Source: Punica granatum (lineage: Eukaryota > Streptophyta > Magnoliopsida > Myrtales > Lythraceae). From it: a stretch of DNA of 64,000 nt. Below, piece after piece: positions 32,520-44,694 of this stretch. Numbering within the stretch: position 1 is the stretch's first letter; each line of letters begins with the position of its first letter. Under the pieces are notes generated by a model. It did no database searches, was not told the DNA's origin, and saw nothing but the letters and a program-made list of their open reading frames with translations. A program made the translations under genes and the position numbers. The stretch lies in assembly GCF_007655135.1 (NCBI RefSeq), contig NC_045127.1, positions 40,621,538-40,685,537 on the forward strand, read 5' to 3'.

Positions 32520-35500
32520 AAAACCTAGTATAGTACTATAAGAGTACTGAAAAACTCTTTAATCAATATATAATTGTTTATAATATTATGTTGGGCTACA
32601 GAAATATAAGATTTTGATTCTTGGGAAGGTGACATGATATTAATTATATACATATTTATAGGAGTTGAGGCTGTTGAGCAGAGAATGCATGGAAGGGGGA
32701 GAGGGGAAGGGAATCAAATGGCACTGAAAGCGTGGAGTTGGAGATAAGGCGTGCGAGCGGGTGATTCTGTTGGGGAAACCGATGTGCATGATCGCCCCAC
32801 CACCCCCCAACCATGCAGATTGAACGGCTACACAAGATTTATGCGTCGGTCCTATGCTCCCTTTGGCGAATAAAAATTGTAGAGAAAAATGTTCGTAATT
32901 TTGGTGATGGCAATGGAAAATCCAACCACGAGGTGTGATATATATATATATGGGGTTGGTAGATTGTGCTCTATGTGATTGAACTTTACTTATGGAGTGT
33001 GTTTCATATACCCGAAGCACCACACGACCGGGACCAAGACGACATCTGATTTCAAAAATTAAAACTCGAATTATTGGTAAGCGATTCCCCCGAAATGGAA
33101 CGGACAACAAATCCAATCCACACGACGTGTGTGGGACTTTACGTCTATTTACACTTCCCACACCGTTTGCGGTTTTTGAATGTAATAGGAGGTTGGGCAT
33201 CTCATGTAATTTTGATCAAATTTGTAAACACTGGCGAGTAGACTAGCTGCTGGGGTCCAAGGGTAAGGGAACGTGATGTAAATTGCGGGAACAATGTTAT
33301 TTTAGTGGAGTCGCTTAGGTGGTGAGCTCGAGTGGCGTGAATGTGTGTACTCCCAAATTTAGAAGAAGATTACACACCGACTAGGCCTGGCTGATCCCGC
33401 GAGAAAGTCATGCATCTGAAGTCAAATGAGGCGTGTGCAACTCCCATGAGATAGTGTAGTTGAATAAATGAGTAGAGATAGGCTAAAACTCAGTCGGGGT
33501 GAATAAAATCGTAAAAAACCGTCAAAAGAAGCACATAGAGTAAAATTGCATGAATAAATAATACGCTAGGTTAGAAGTAGTATAGCCATGACAGGGAAAA
33601 ATTGAAAAGATGAATATAACTTAAATCATTCTGCCTAAAAAAAGGTTAGATTAAGGAAAAGGGGAAAATACAAAATCACTTAAGCTAGGTCCATTAGTAG
33701 GCCCACCAGCATCTCTAGGCCCAGCTCATTTAGCATAGGCCCAATAGTGCCCCACTTTCACTGGCCCACCTAAGGCCTATCCATCTAGGCCTTATAGGAG
33801 GCCACTTGCATCGTCGGCTCATCTCTTGCATATCGTTGCACGCACAATCCTAGTTTTCGGAACTGTGCCAATTGTGAGACCCGAATGCATCAGTGGCGCA
33901 AGGACGGTGGAGTAGCAATAATCAAACTCGACAGTTTATTTAAAATCGGCAAACCCTTGTACAAGCTGAGCACCATTTTTGTGCAAACTAGAGAGCCTTA
34001 GTCGTGAGAAAATCCCTGAACTCAAGCTCTATTCGAAGATCGATCAAGGGGGACAGAAATCTCGCTCCCTAGTAATCAGGAGACTAAATAGCCTTAGCTT
34101 TCCGGACCAAGAATAGGTAGTGGCAACTACTTTCTCTCAGCTGAGTCCTAGGCATGCTTGATCATCGAGAAATGCGAATATGATGTACTCACAGTATTCA
34201 CCTACGCAAAATTGTTTTTTTTTTTTTAAATATCTCTTAACTCCTTATGATAAATGAAGAAAAAAAAATCTTACTCTAGAAACCCAAATCCCTTATGTTT
34301 AATGTTCCATTACTAAGGATGCTAGAAAAAAAATACAGAATCGAATCTTCATACTCAAACGAAATTATTTTCATGAGGAAACAAAACGAGATCACCTAAA
34401 TTTGATTAATAAAAAGCCCCCAACGAGATCTCAAACAGAATTTGGGACAAAGTGCGAGAATAAGAAAAATTGATAATGTCGGCCATATTGTATAAAATTG
34501 ATGATCCTTACTATGCATATTGATTCAAATCAAAATACCTACGATTTATTCTGACATGCGTTTAAATTAAAAGTTCGTAATCCAGACTTGGAATCCCAAT
34601 CTTTTTTTTTTTCCATTTTGGGGAGTTGTAAAAAAAACATATTTTAGAATATGAAAATCAGAAAACAAATTCCTATTGGTCAAGTGATACATAAGACTAC
34701 TGGTCACATATGAGAAAATTTTCAGTTCATTATATTACCTATTATCCAATGACTTTAACTTGTTTCTTTCATATATGTATATATATATATATATATATAT
34801 GTATGAATTTTCAATTAACTTTAGAAATGGATTCGTATTTTGATAACAAAATAGGTAGCTACAGTTTTCTTACTTACCATAGAGACTGTATCCTCATATT
34901 GCCAAGAAGGATTTTTGTAATCATATAATTAGTATAGCATCTAACATAATTTGGTATAGCATTTAGTATGATGACGTATATGGATACCAAGCGGGTGAAA
35001 AAAGATACCAAATTTGACCGGTCTCGTCATTTTAATGTTAGGTTATCAATGCAAGTCATTAATCACCTCCTTGGTGAAATTTAATTAGATTTGCCATTCA
35101 ATTCAATACCAAAATATCTGAAGGCGTTTCACAATGAACCCCAACTTTTCCTTAAATTGCATATTTTGAACCACATTTTACACAAAATCAAACTCGAGCC
35201 TCCAATAAATATTTCTTGTTACCACTCCCTTATACCTTTCTTTTAAATGCTTATGTGCATGAAAAGATGTCGCACTTTAGTACTTCTTACTTGAGAAGAT
35301 TGTTTCTTTAACTTTGATAAACAACTGAATATACGTAAATAGTTATAATATCTAATCCAAATTTGTTATGAAAAAAAAAAGTTCCGAGACGCCGCGTCTA
35401 TATTTTTTTGTAGGAAAGTGGTGGCTACCAAATTCGCTCGTATTCCTTATGCATATACCAATTGAGCTAACTATAATCAATGCACAGATTGTTCAATATT

Positions 35501-36060
35501 GATTGCTCTAATAGCTCGTGCTGCATATTGTTCAAGTAGATCAACAGTTAAACTAATTGTAAACCATTGTAACTATATTGGGGATTAATGAATAGTGGAC
35601 CGTTATTGTATCTGCTTTGTTGGTTGCGCTAGGTGATAATTCAACAGAATAAACCCCATATTCACAGCTTATTGAAACAAAAAGACTACATTACAATCAA
35701 TAAAATATGTAACTACTCGAACATCGAGCACCTTCTATTGTAAGTCATTTTTCTTAATAATGTTGCACCATGATCATTCATCAAGTATAAAATGAGAGAT
35801 GATAAGGATCAACAAGTGTGTTTATATAGTTGGAAGTTATGAAAGCAGTATTCTGCAACTACATAGATATTGTATACTATTTAGATTCTTATACAAAATT
35901 TACCGCAAAATAAAATGATTCAAAGCAAAACCCACAATCCCTTTAAACTACGAGAAGGCAAAAACATTTTACTTTTTAGGGCAGAATGAAAATCTCTATA
36001 GTTTTGGGTAAAAATATAATAAAACAATGAGAGTTGGCCTTACGCGTAAATCTAATACTT
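32520..36060. other. Intergenic DNA
   Basis: No gene is seen. The long minus-strand ORF at 32640-33200 has no domain and looks like chance. There are (AT)n runs near 32936-32951 and 34766-34800. A GC-richer block with repeated 'aggccca/ggccta' words at 33690-33830 looks like old transposon DNA. Reverse-strand tRNA-like words near 35420-35475 (minus: 'agttagctcaattggtatat') may be a SINE relic. Confidence 0.4.
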
Positions 36061-36069
36061 TGTGGCAAT

Positions 36070-36079
36070 TATAAATATA
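36070..36079 (+). promoter_or_regulatory. TATA box of the MBD gene
   Basis: TATAAATATA lies 68-77 bp before the ATG at 36147, consistent with a 5'UTR of about 40 nt. Confidence 0.6.
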
Positions 36080-36146
36080 GAACCAGCGTAGAAAAGCCCC
36101 TCTCTTCACTCTTATTTGAAAAGCCGCAATTGGTCACATAGGAGCC

Positions 36147-36796
36147 ATGGAGCAAGGTGGTTCTAGCAGTAGTGCCACTAACAAAGGCAATGATAGGGAT
36201 AAGCATGAAATCGATATTGACATCTCACCTCTTAGCATGGAGACGCTATTAAAGATAAGGAAAAATAGATCACGTAAAAGATCCAGCCCATCGAGGTCGT
36301 TCTTTGACAATACTTCACCTGACTATGGGTGGTTATTGCCTGGGTGGCTGGTAGAGGTGCGCCGTGTGCAATCTGGTCGATTCTACAAGGTGCGTAATCG
36401 ATTTTTACAATTTTATGAGTATAGTTTTAGTTACGTTTATATATGAATAGATCTTGAATTTTGAGGCATGAGATCTACATGCATGGCGATTTTCTCGGGT
36501 AATCGCCATAATCGCCATGAGGAACTCATTCCTTAGTGGCTTTCCCTTTCTTTTATGAAGTGAAAGTAAGAGCTATATATGTAGTATACTAATCAAGATT
36601 AGTTGTGCAATTTCGTCCCCCCAATGTAGTTGTGCTGATGAATATGATCTACCAATTGGTTAAATCTCACGAGTTAGATTTCTTGGCATATATATTATCA
36701 TAGTACTACTATGATCCATCGGGACGGCCATACAGGACCCGTCAGGAAGTCCTTGCTGTATGGAAGCAGTTCGGGCTCATAGTTATAGATGATTGA
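36147..36796 (+). CDS. Small methyl-CpG-binding-domain protein (2 exons)
   Basis: Exons 36147-36389 and 36704-36796 (GTGCGT donor, ATAG acceptor, phase 0) give 111 residues. The N-terminus (1-57) is Ser-rich, then acidic, then basic: RKNRSRKRSSPSR at 38-50 is a likely nuclear signal. Residues about 58-105 match the plant MBD: WLLPGWLVEVRRVQSG, then across the splice FYK-YYYDPSGRPYRTRQEV and AVWKQFG. In this family the loop and the Tyr/Asp/Arg residues contact methylated CpG. The protein ends IVIDD directly after the domain, shorter than the 180-220 residues usual for Arabidopsis MBD5/6/7-type proteins. A GTAAGT after the stop and an acceptor near 36915 may remove a 3'UTR intron. The upstream TATA box supports a real gene, but truncation by decay is possible. 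Confidence 0.7.
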
Positions 36797-36919
36797 TCAA
36801 GTAAGTAGTTTGATTGCTTCTTCTTTTTTATCCCCCATTATATATATATATATATATATTTTTTATTTATTTATGTATGCCTATCACTTTCATTGATAAC
36901 CTCCATTATTAACAGGTTC

Positions 36920-37976
36920 TCAATGAAACTACATGGACAAACGTGGTGCTTAATGAGGAAGAGATATTTGGATTTCGACTGTGTAGAACCAAGTGACTGT
37001 TTGTTGCCGCTCTAGTATGTCCTCTAGTTTGGATTGTTCATGTTTTGTCAACTTGTCAGGATGTTCATCAAACACTTTTGTGGTTGTGGTTGCTATAATC
37101 CACTCCAATCGACTTTATAAGTAGTAAATGTTATCTAATGGGCATATCAATTTGTTATGAATCTATAATTTTCATGATTATAGTCATAAATATAATCATA
37201 TGTCATAAATATAATGAAGATGATCTCTTGTTTTGTCATTAAAAAAAAGAAGAAATTATTTGAAAAAGAAAAGGAAATGGCATACTTAATAAGGTAAACA
37301 AAAGGAATAAGTTCAACTTTTGCCCTCAACCTTTTTTTTAATTCAATTCGTCTTCCACCTCTCAAGAAAGGGAATGATACGATCCTTCTGTTCAATTTCA
37401 CTTGACACTGTCTACATATATATTCATTCTATATATATATATTAAGAATAGGGATTTAATTTAAAATCACACGGAAATAAATAAATAGATTTACAATGAA
37501 ATCTTGGGTTCAAATATAAGCTTGACTTAGTTTATATTTACCTATTGTTGAGTCCTTTCAATTAGATTATATCACGCTAAAAGTACAACGTAACATTTTA
37601 CAACAATTTGACCGCACCACATGAATCATGATGCATTTGTAGCGTATAAAAATAGTTAGTTCAACTTTTTATGACGAGGAGCCATTCCATGTGCATTATA
37701 ATCATTAATTTAGAAAATAACATTGCGACTATCATGTTAGATAATCTCACGACAAAATAAATGGTCTAAATTAGCCGCTGCTATATCATTGAGATTTCAC
37801 ATTTAATTTATCTTGTCTTGACATGAAATAGTAATTAGTCAGTTGCAACAGAAAACCCCTCCATAGTTGACATGTGGAGTATATTTATTGCTTGAAATTT
37901 TGAAATGGTCACAATGCTAGATATTGGTCAATTGTTCATCTGCTTCAATCAATTTTACTTCCCGAAATGGGAAGTA
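36920..37976. other. Intergenic DNA
   Basis: Nothing recognised apart from a short AT run near 37430; an (AT)n run at 36839-36860 lies just after the MBD stop codon. Confidence 0.4.
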
Positions 37977-37985
37977 CTTTTATTG

Positions 37986-39400
37986 GGAAAATTGCACAAA
38001 AAAGCCATAATTTCACGTTTGTGTCAGATGAATTTAGGCTTGTTGCCTAAAAGTGTCAGTTTTTATTTTTGTATCAAATATGACCTACCGTCTAACTTCA
38101 ATAACGTTTTCCATTTATTTACTGACATTAACTTGACAATGTCAACGTGGCCCCGTAGCTGCACAAATGGCACTACTCATCACATGCCATATTGTAAAAA
38201 TTCAGAAAAATTAATGGAAAATTAAAGAAAAGTAAAAAAGTTCAAGGAAAAATTACAAAAAAATTCAAAATATGATTTTAAAATTAGAAAATTCATAAAA
38301 TTTTCAGAAAATTTGTGGAAACTAGAAAAATAACAAACTAATGAAATTTTTGAAAAATAAAACAAAATAAATTCAAAAAAAGAAATTAAAAAAACTCATA
38401 AATTCAGGAAATTCACAAAAATAGAAAAATTTAAAAATTACAAAAATTTAGAAATATCTAAAAACCAAAGAAAATTAAAAATATTTATAAAAATGATTGA
38501 AAATCCAAAATAGTTGAAAAATTAACGAAAATTAATAAAAATTGAAAATTCGAAAACAAATAGAATAACTAAATAATTTATGAAAATTAAGAAAATTAAA
38601 AATAAAGGTTAGTATAAAAAATACAAAAATTAAATTTGAAAGAAAATAAAAAAAATTAAATAGAAAATTAAACCAATTCTAGGCCTCGCCACTATAGTAT
38701 TGGAGGAGAAATCTCGCCCACGGTTGCCCTCACTAAAGTCATCAACCTCAAGCTACTCGATAATAATGTCACTGATAAAACTAACCTGGAATCAGAAACT
38801 TAATTAACCTATGGCAACTTGAACTCTATAACAATAGTTTTAATAGGAAGCTTCAAATCGAGTTGTGGAATGATGCCATAAACTTGAAATTCTTCAATGC
38901 TTCAATATATTACGTGACTTGTTTGATCGAGGCATTTAACTTTGTTTTAAAATTTTTTCTGAATTTTATTTTTTAAAATTTGTACAAATATTATGTAATT
39001 TTATAAATTTTCTTTGATTTTTAAACTTGTTCAGAATTTTCAGAATTTTTAAAATTTTTCTATATGTTTATGAATTTACCGTGTTTTTTTATGACTTTTC
39101 TTTAATTTTAAATTTTCTAAATTTTCCTGTTCTTAATTTTTTTAATTTATATAAATTTGTTTCTTTTTCTATTTGTCCAAAATTTGTGAAAATTTTTAAG
39201 AGTTTTCTCTAATTTTTAAAAATTTTAAAAATTTTATTTTTCTTCAATTTTCTTTGACTTTCTCTTAAGTTTCACTCAAATGTTGTGATGTAGCATGTAT
39301 TGAGTGGTGCCATGTCCTGCTTGTATTTTATGAGACGACTTAAATTTGATAAAATCTGAGACAAACGTGAAACTTTGACTTTTTTTGTGTAATTTTCTTC
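37986..39400. mobile_element. AT-rich foldback element, about 1.4 kb
   Basis: The left end GGAAAATTGCACAAAAAAGC and the right end (inverse GAAGAAAATTACACAAAAAA) form an imperfect TIR that continues through 'tttcacgtttg' on both arms. The left interior (38200-38680) is A-rich ('gaaaattaaaa') and the right interior (38940-39260) is T-rich, so the arms can pair over hundreds of bases. The flanks cttttattg (37977-37985) and cttttatct (39401-39409) match at 7 of 9, a possible 9-bp TSD. No transposase was recognised. Confidence 0.6.
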
Positions 39401-39657
39401 CTTTTATCTTATTTAATTGACTCCTCAGTTAATAGAACTTGCTCGCAAATAGAAAAAAAAAAATAGTGTAAGTTCCGAAGTGGGTTACAATACCTAGCGT
39501 AATCTCAAAGCTCAACTTCATTTATCTTTGTATATGATTATTAAACTGTGATGATATCAAAATCCAATTTGACCGCATGAAACCGAATAGCAACCCATCA
39601 AACAAAATTTAAAACTTCTTCGCTAAGAACCTAAAAGATAAAGACAAAGCTTACAAT

Positions 39658-41117
39658 CATGGTTTTCAGAATCGTAATTCGAATCGTAAAATCGTACGAT
39701 TCTACGATTCAAGGAGGGACATGCGATTCCGAGTCAGGGGGTTGAATCGGAAAATATATAATCGCATGTGAATCGGGAGTTGAATCGTGGAATCGGGCCG
39801 ATTCTGCAATTCCGGATTCAGTCCAGATTCGGACGAAGTCCAAGCTTGAGCCCAACAGCCTTTTTTTTTTTCCCCTTCCCCTTCCTTTTCCCTTTCTTCT
39901 CTAGCACTCCCTTTCTCCCCTCTGTTATGTGCCCTAGCCTCCCCGTCTCCGATATTTCTGCAGCAATTAAGAAATTTGAAGCTTGAAGCTCCGTGGGTCT
40001 GACGAGCTTGAAGTTGGATTTTAAGCTTTCAACGAACTTGAAGCTCCGTGACTGTGGGTCCGTGGTTCCGCGCTGCTGCTCTGCTCTGCCCTGCGCCTCT
40101 GCTCTGCCTAGTGACCGACTCTGCGTCGACGAGCTTCAACGGTTTGACCGTTGTCACCGACTCACCGCCCAGCGACATCACCTTTCTCGACGGCTCGACC
40201 CCCCGATAGTCTACTACGGCCTTCTCACACGGTGTGAGTCACAGCAATGAGATTCTCCACGGTGTGTGAATTTCTTACTTCTGATTGATTTATGAATTTC
40301 TTGCTTCTAATCTCCAAAAAACAACTTTCTTGAACTTGTATCAAATTGATTTCTGATTGATACTATCAATTGATAACAGGTGATTTTTGTTTATGGGTAA
40401 TCTTGAATCTTGATAGTTCCAGACTTCCAATGGCCAATACTGAAATTGTTTTTCTCTTGGAAATTGGAATTGCGCTATAATTGTGCTGATGAAATTACCC
40501 TGTATGTAATAATGCTGATGGAATTGCTGATGTAATTGTACTGAAATTATGCTAATTTTTTTTCCCGCATTGTGCTATAATTTTCTATTGAGTTAGATTT
40601 GTTAAGTGAGTGATTATTGAGTTTGGATTGAACAAAGATGGCTTCTGCAAGTGGATCTAGGAGTGTATCGGCTAGTAATACCGGAGCATGGCACGGTTGA
40701 TGACTTAGAACTTGCTGAAAAAGATGAGTTTGATATTTTATATGATGATGATGTTGGTGATGATGAAGATTTGGATGAGATTTGATCTGTTTGTTCATTT
40801 TATGTTATGAGTTATGACTTATGTTGTTAACCTTTTTATTTCGGGAGTTTGAGTTATGATTTGGAATTTTGGACCTTGAATTTCGATAATTTGTAATGAT
40901 ATTTTGTGTTTTTATCATCTTATGACTTATTGTTGATTTGTTGGTTGGTGGTTTTTATTTGAATGAACAAGAATTGATTTTTTTTGCTAAGGAAAGTATG
41001 CTACATATATATATATATATATATATGCTATTCTTGTAATTACAAGTAGAATCTTACGATTCACGATTCTACGACCCTCGACCGATTCTAGGTAAAATCA
41101 CGATTCTGAAAACCTTG
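39658..41117. mobile_element. hAT element, internal-deletion derivative, perfect 8-bp TSD
   Basis: The termini are CATGGTTTTCAGAATCG and the inverse of CAAGGTTTTCAGAATCG; the TSD CTTACAAT is perfect (39650-39657 and 41118-41125). Subterminal DNA is rich in 'acgattctacgattc' words. The interior has an ATG-led start (MASASGSRSVSASNTG, 40638-40685) and, shortly after, an acidic end (DDVGDDEDLDEI then stop, near 40783). These resemble the two ends of a BED-finger hAT transposase with the middle lost. Confidence 0.8.
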
Positions 41118-41450
41118 CTTACAATATATATTTACTAATTCCTTCCCCACACCCCCCCTCCCAAAAAAAAAAGAGGAAACAAAGGCTTTCAGTATTCCCA
41201 AATGGACATGATGTAGCGTATTAGGGATATGTGGACACTGTCGCAAATGTCGATTCGAATTGTGATTCACGATTCTACGACCCTCGACCGATTCTAGGTA
41301 GAATCACGATTCTGAAAACCTTGCTTACAATATATATTTACTAATTCCTCCCCCCCTCGAAAAAAAAAGGAAAAAAAAGGCTTTCAGTATTCCCAAATGG
41401 ACATGATGTAGCGTATTAGGGATATGTGGACACTGTCATAAATGTTAGTG
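41058..41450. repeat. 206-bp tandem duplication spanning the hAT 3' end
   Basis: The segment starting 'gattcacgattctacgaccc' at 41058 recurs at 41264. Each copy holds the hAT right end, the TSD and about 130 bp of flank ('ttcagtattcccaaatggac' and on). The copies differ in the C-run/A-run and a few bases. Confidence 0.85.
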
Positions 41451-42500
41451 TAATAATTTTAGTCTGTTCCATGGCAAGTAAATCTTATGAAACAAATTGC
41501 ATATTTTTGGCATGTAATGCCTTTTAAAGAAAGAAAAATCTTTTCTCATATAAAACATATTTATTTTTCAAAATCTAGGTATATGTTATGTTTTTCTGGG
41601 TGGTTCCACTTTCCAAAAGCATCAAAATGGGCTATAATTGATATAATAAAGCTTAGGGCTATTTCCACCTCTTTCTGGATAATTGACCATGTTTGTTCTT
41701 GTTAGGATCACGAAAATTGAGTCCAAATCACAAGTTATTCTCGTACATTTCGTCGATGAAGAGACTTGATCAACAACCCACGTTTAGCCTCGAACACCTG
41801 CACAAAGGGGAGATCATGGGTGGTGTCCGATTTCCCTCTCCAACGCTCAAGTCAGTGTAAGCCAATATGGGAAAAAATAATGAATTATTGATCAACCCTA
41901 AAAACTGTAAATTGCATTTATTTATTAAGGGTTTAAAGATATATTACGTTACTACCATGACGAGATATTCAGTATATTTCCGTATCTCATACCTTGATAT
42001 ACTAAGAAGTGTATCTTGTCGTTATAAAAAATTCCTTATTATAACTCTTGTTGACAGGCCTTCGCTCATGGGCCTCACTCGTGCGATGAATAGACTTGCC
42101 TCATGAATAACAGGATTGGGCCTCGTTGGGCCTCGCTCGGGTCGTTGGACCTTATGGGCTGCCATCAGGTCGGAGCCTGAAATCTTATCCCCACCCTTGC
42201 CTCCTACTTGAGCTCGCACGACGCGTGTGGTCGAGGAAGTTATTGATACCTTCGACCCAATGGTTCGCGGAACATACCCCACTAGAAGCACACTACAAGC
42301 GTCCGCGCACTGTTAGATTGGTGTTGATCCAATAGTAGATAGGGGTTAATCCAAGTCAGTTCCTCTCGTGCCACCTAGTCGTCAGATTGTTTTAACCCTA
42401 CTAACCCTCAACCTTCAAATTAGGCATCATTTCGCCTTTGCGGCCGTGTCAGATCAAATAATGGCGGGAACACTCCCAAGGTCGCGACTTTTGGCTTTCG
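41451..42500. mobile_element. Probable 3' LTR region of the Tat-lineage element
   Basis: A candidate LTR edge is TGTTAGGATCACG at 41700. The minus strand carries AATAAATAAATGC near 41920, suitable as a retrotransposon poly(A) signal. The matching 5' LTR would lie beyond the window, so neither the TSD nor the LTR length can be checked. No host gene is seen. Confidence 0.35.
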
Positions 42501-42515
42501 TGTGTGATTATGACG

Positions 42516-42523
42516 TCTATAAA
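42516..42523 (+). promoter_or_regulatory. Plus-strand TATA box ahead of the antisense ORF
   Basis: 'gacgtctataaaagaagtc' lies about 125 bp upstream of the ATG at 42645 and is followed by a CT-rich stretch typical of plant leaders. It points away from the pol direction, towards the antisense ORF. Confidence 0.5.
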
Positions 42524-42644
42524 AGAAGTCATTTTGAGAAAATTTTCCCATTTCGACTTGTGCTGAAACTCTGCTCGTTCTCTCTCCCTCTCTCTCCTCT
42601 TAAGCATTTCTGATCTTCTTCTCCTATTACTCTGATCTCCAAGC

Positions 42645-44392
42645 AATGGCTTCTAAGAGGAACTAGAAGGCAACATCAAGTAGTAAGGATGAACCCTCTA
42701 CGCATAGGTTGCGTGAAGATCACAAGGTCTTTGCCTGAAACCATATCACTTTCGATGCGTGTAAAGATGCGGTAATGCTATGTTGCATCTCTAACTCAGA
42801 GAATCCATATTTCCCCCACTCCAATCGCCGGCTAGACTATCCGAGGGACGTTGGGCGAATTCCCATGTGGCTAGCGCTAATTGAGGCAGGGCTTTACTGG
42901 CCTTTCCACAATGACGTCGTGGAGCTATGTAGGCGACTCACCATTGCCCCTTCACAAATACCTCTAAATTCATGGAGGTTGTGGTTCACGTTTCACATGC
43001 GCTGCAGACTCCATGGAATAGTATACTTTCTCGATGCTTTCCTCCACTTCTTCCGTCTTTAGGAGAACCCTTGCGAACTGGCCTATGAGTACTTTTTCAT
43101 GCCTCGCTACGGGAGGATGAGGATAGGCTCGGTGTCACTTAGCCCCTACTCACACTGGAGCTTCTGCGAGGGCCAACGCTTCGATACCATCCAATGCACC
43201 CGCTGCTACTGCCTCAACTGCCCTTAGTGCCCCTGTTATGAGGTCCTCGAGCCAAAGTGAGGAGTGTGAATCCTTTGTCGCGAGGCAGAAGAAAAAGAAG
43301 GCGAGGACAGAGGATGTCCCATGTCTAAGTCGATGGCTCGGAAGATTCAGATACTCTGTCACGGGGCCACAGGACGGTTTGACTTTGCGGGGCAAGATGG
43401 TCATTGCCTCAAAAAGGCCACGCGAGGAGGCTCCCTGCCCTCGCAGCCTGTACATGCCCCTGTTGAACTAGACGGTGATGGAGGACTCCTAAATCGAGGA
43501 GTTCAAAGTTCCCTCGCAGCTGCTGGAGTTCATTATTCTTCCAAATGATAAACAGGAAAAGGGGGACTTCGTTAGGATGCCTTGCATGGAGGCAGTTGAT
43601 ACTCTCCTAAGGGAGGAGATGCGTGTAAGTTCTTCGCTTTACACTTTAATTGGTTGCTCGTATTTCCCTTAGCTAATTTCCTATGTTCATTGCATGCAAG
43701 TCCTCCACGGTCGCTATGAAGTCATGAATGGCGTCCTACGCGATGTGGCCAAGTTCAAGAAGACCAATGGTAACAAGGACCACCTGGTGAAGGAGGATGA
43801 AACTTCACGCCAGGCTACTAAGGAAGAGTTTAGCCAGCTGAAGGAACACATCACTGAGCTGGAGGGCGAGCTAAATGAGCTCAAAAGAGAGTCCGAGAAG
43901 TCCCAACAGAAAATTGAACAGAGGAGTCACGATCATGCGAAGGTAATCAAGCCTGCTGTGAATGAGAAGAAAGTTGCTCTCACTGAGGCGAAGAGAGAGA
44001 AAAAGGAGGCAGTGGCGGAGGCTGGTGCTCAGGCCGTCGTTAAGTACAAGGCTGGGCTCGAGTATACTGTAGATTTGGGCTAGGCCTTGTTCAAGCTGGC
44101 TCGTGACATCAGGGAAGAACTCAAGAAAAAGGATCCTCAAGTGGATATGCGAAGGTATGATACCTTCTCGCACTACTATAGCAGTCGGGCTGCCCTAGGG
44201 GAGCCCGAATCCCCAATCGAGGACACCCTAGCCCATACTTCACCTCCCTACACTCAAGAAGTGGAAGTAGAGATAGCATATGTAGCTCCTACGAGTAAAG
44301 CAGTGGAGGTTCCTTGCTACGGGACAGTGGAGGCTTCCGTTGAAGTCAAGGCTGCCCAGGAAGCCCCTCAGCCTGAAGCTGAATTACCCTAG
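42645..44392 (+). pseudogene. Antisense ORF of the Tat element (gypsy-type transposon domain, PF04195-like)
   Basis: The ATG at 42645 opens MASKRN and meets a stop at once; another follows near 42736. The frame then gives LALIEAGLYWPFHNDVVELC and TIAPSQIPLNSWRLWFTF to about 43062, the pattern I know from the plant 'putative gypsy type transposon' family. Beyond a further stop come a basic stretch (RQKKKKARTED), a probable small intron (about 43623-43700) and a long Lys/Glu coiled coil (43740-44080, EELxxL-type heptads), then an acidic Pro/Ala tail ending EAPQPEAELP at 44392. Tat-lineage elements are known to carry such ORFs between pol and the 3' LTR on the opposite strand, exactly as here. 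Several stops make this copy inactive. Confidence 0.65.
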
Positions 44393-44694
44393 AATAGGCC
44401 TTCCGTCGTTGTATTCAGGGCTTCATGCCCTTGTCAAACGCTTTTTTATTAATGAAGATACTCTTTTCCTTATATTTGCATATGCTTGCTTTTTTCTTAA
44501 TTATCATGATGCATGTTAAGATCCTGATAAATGGGACGCTGCAAAGGACCTAAAAATTTATGGAATGTTAATCATCCTTCGTTGAATTAACAAACAACAT
44601 CTCGTAGATCAGAAAATAAATCACTCCCCGCTTTAAGATAGCTTACGTGGTGACTGATACAACTAAGGTTCTTCAACGAGCAATACATCCATCG

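Noticed and set aside
32640..33200. 186-codon minus-strand ORF
   Set aside because: No domain, no promoter, mixed composition; probably chance.
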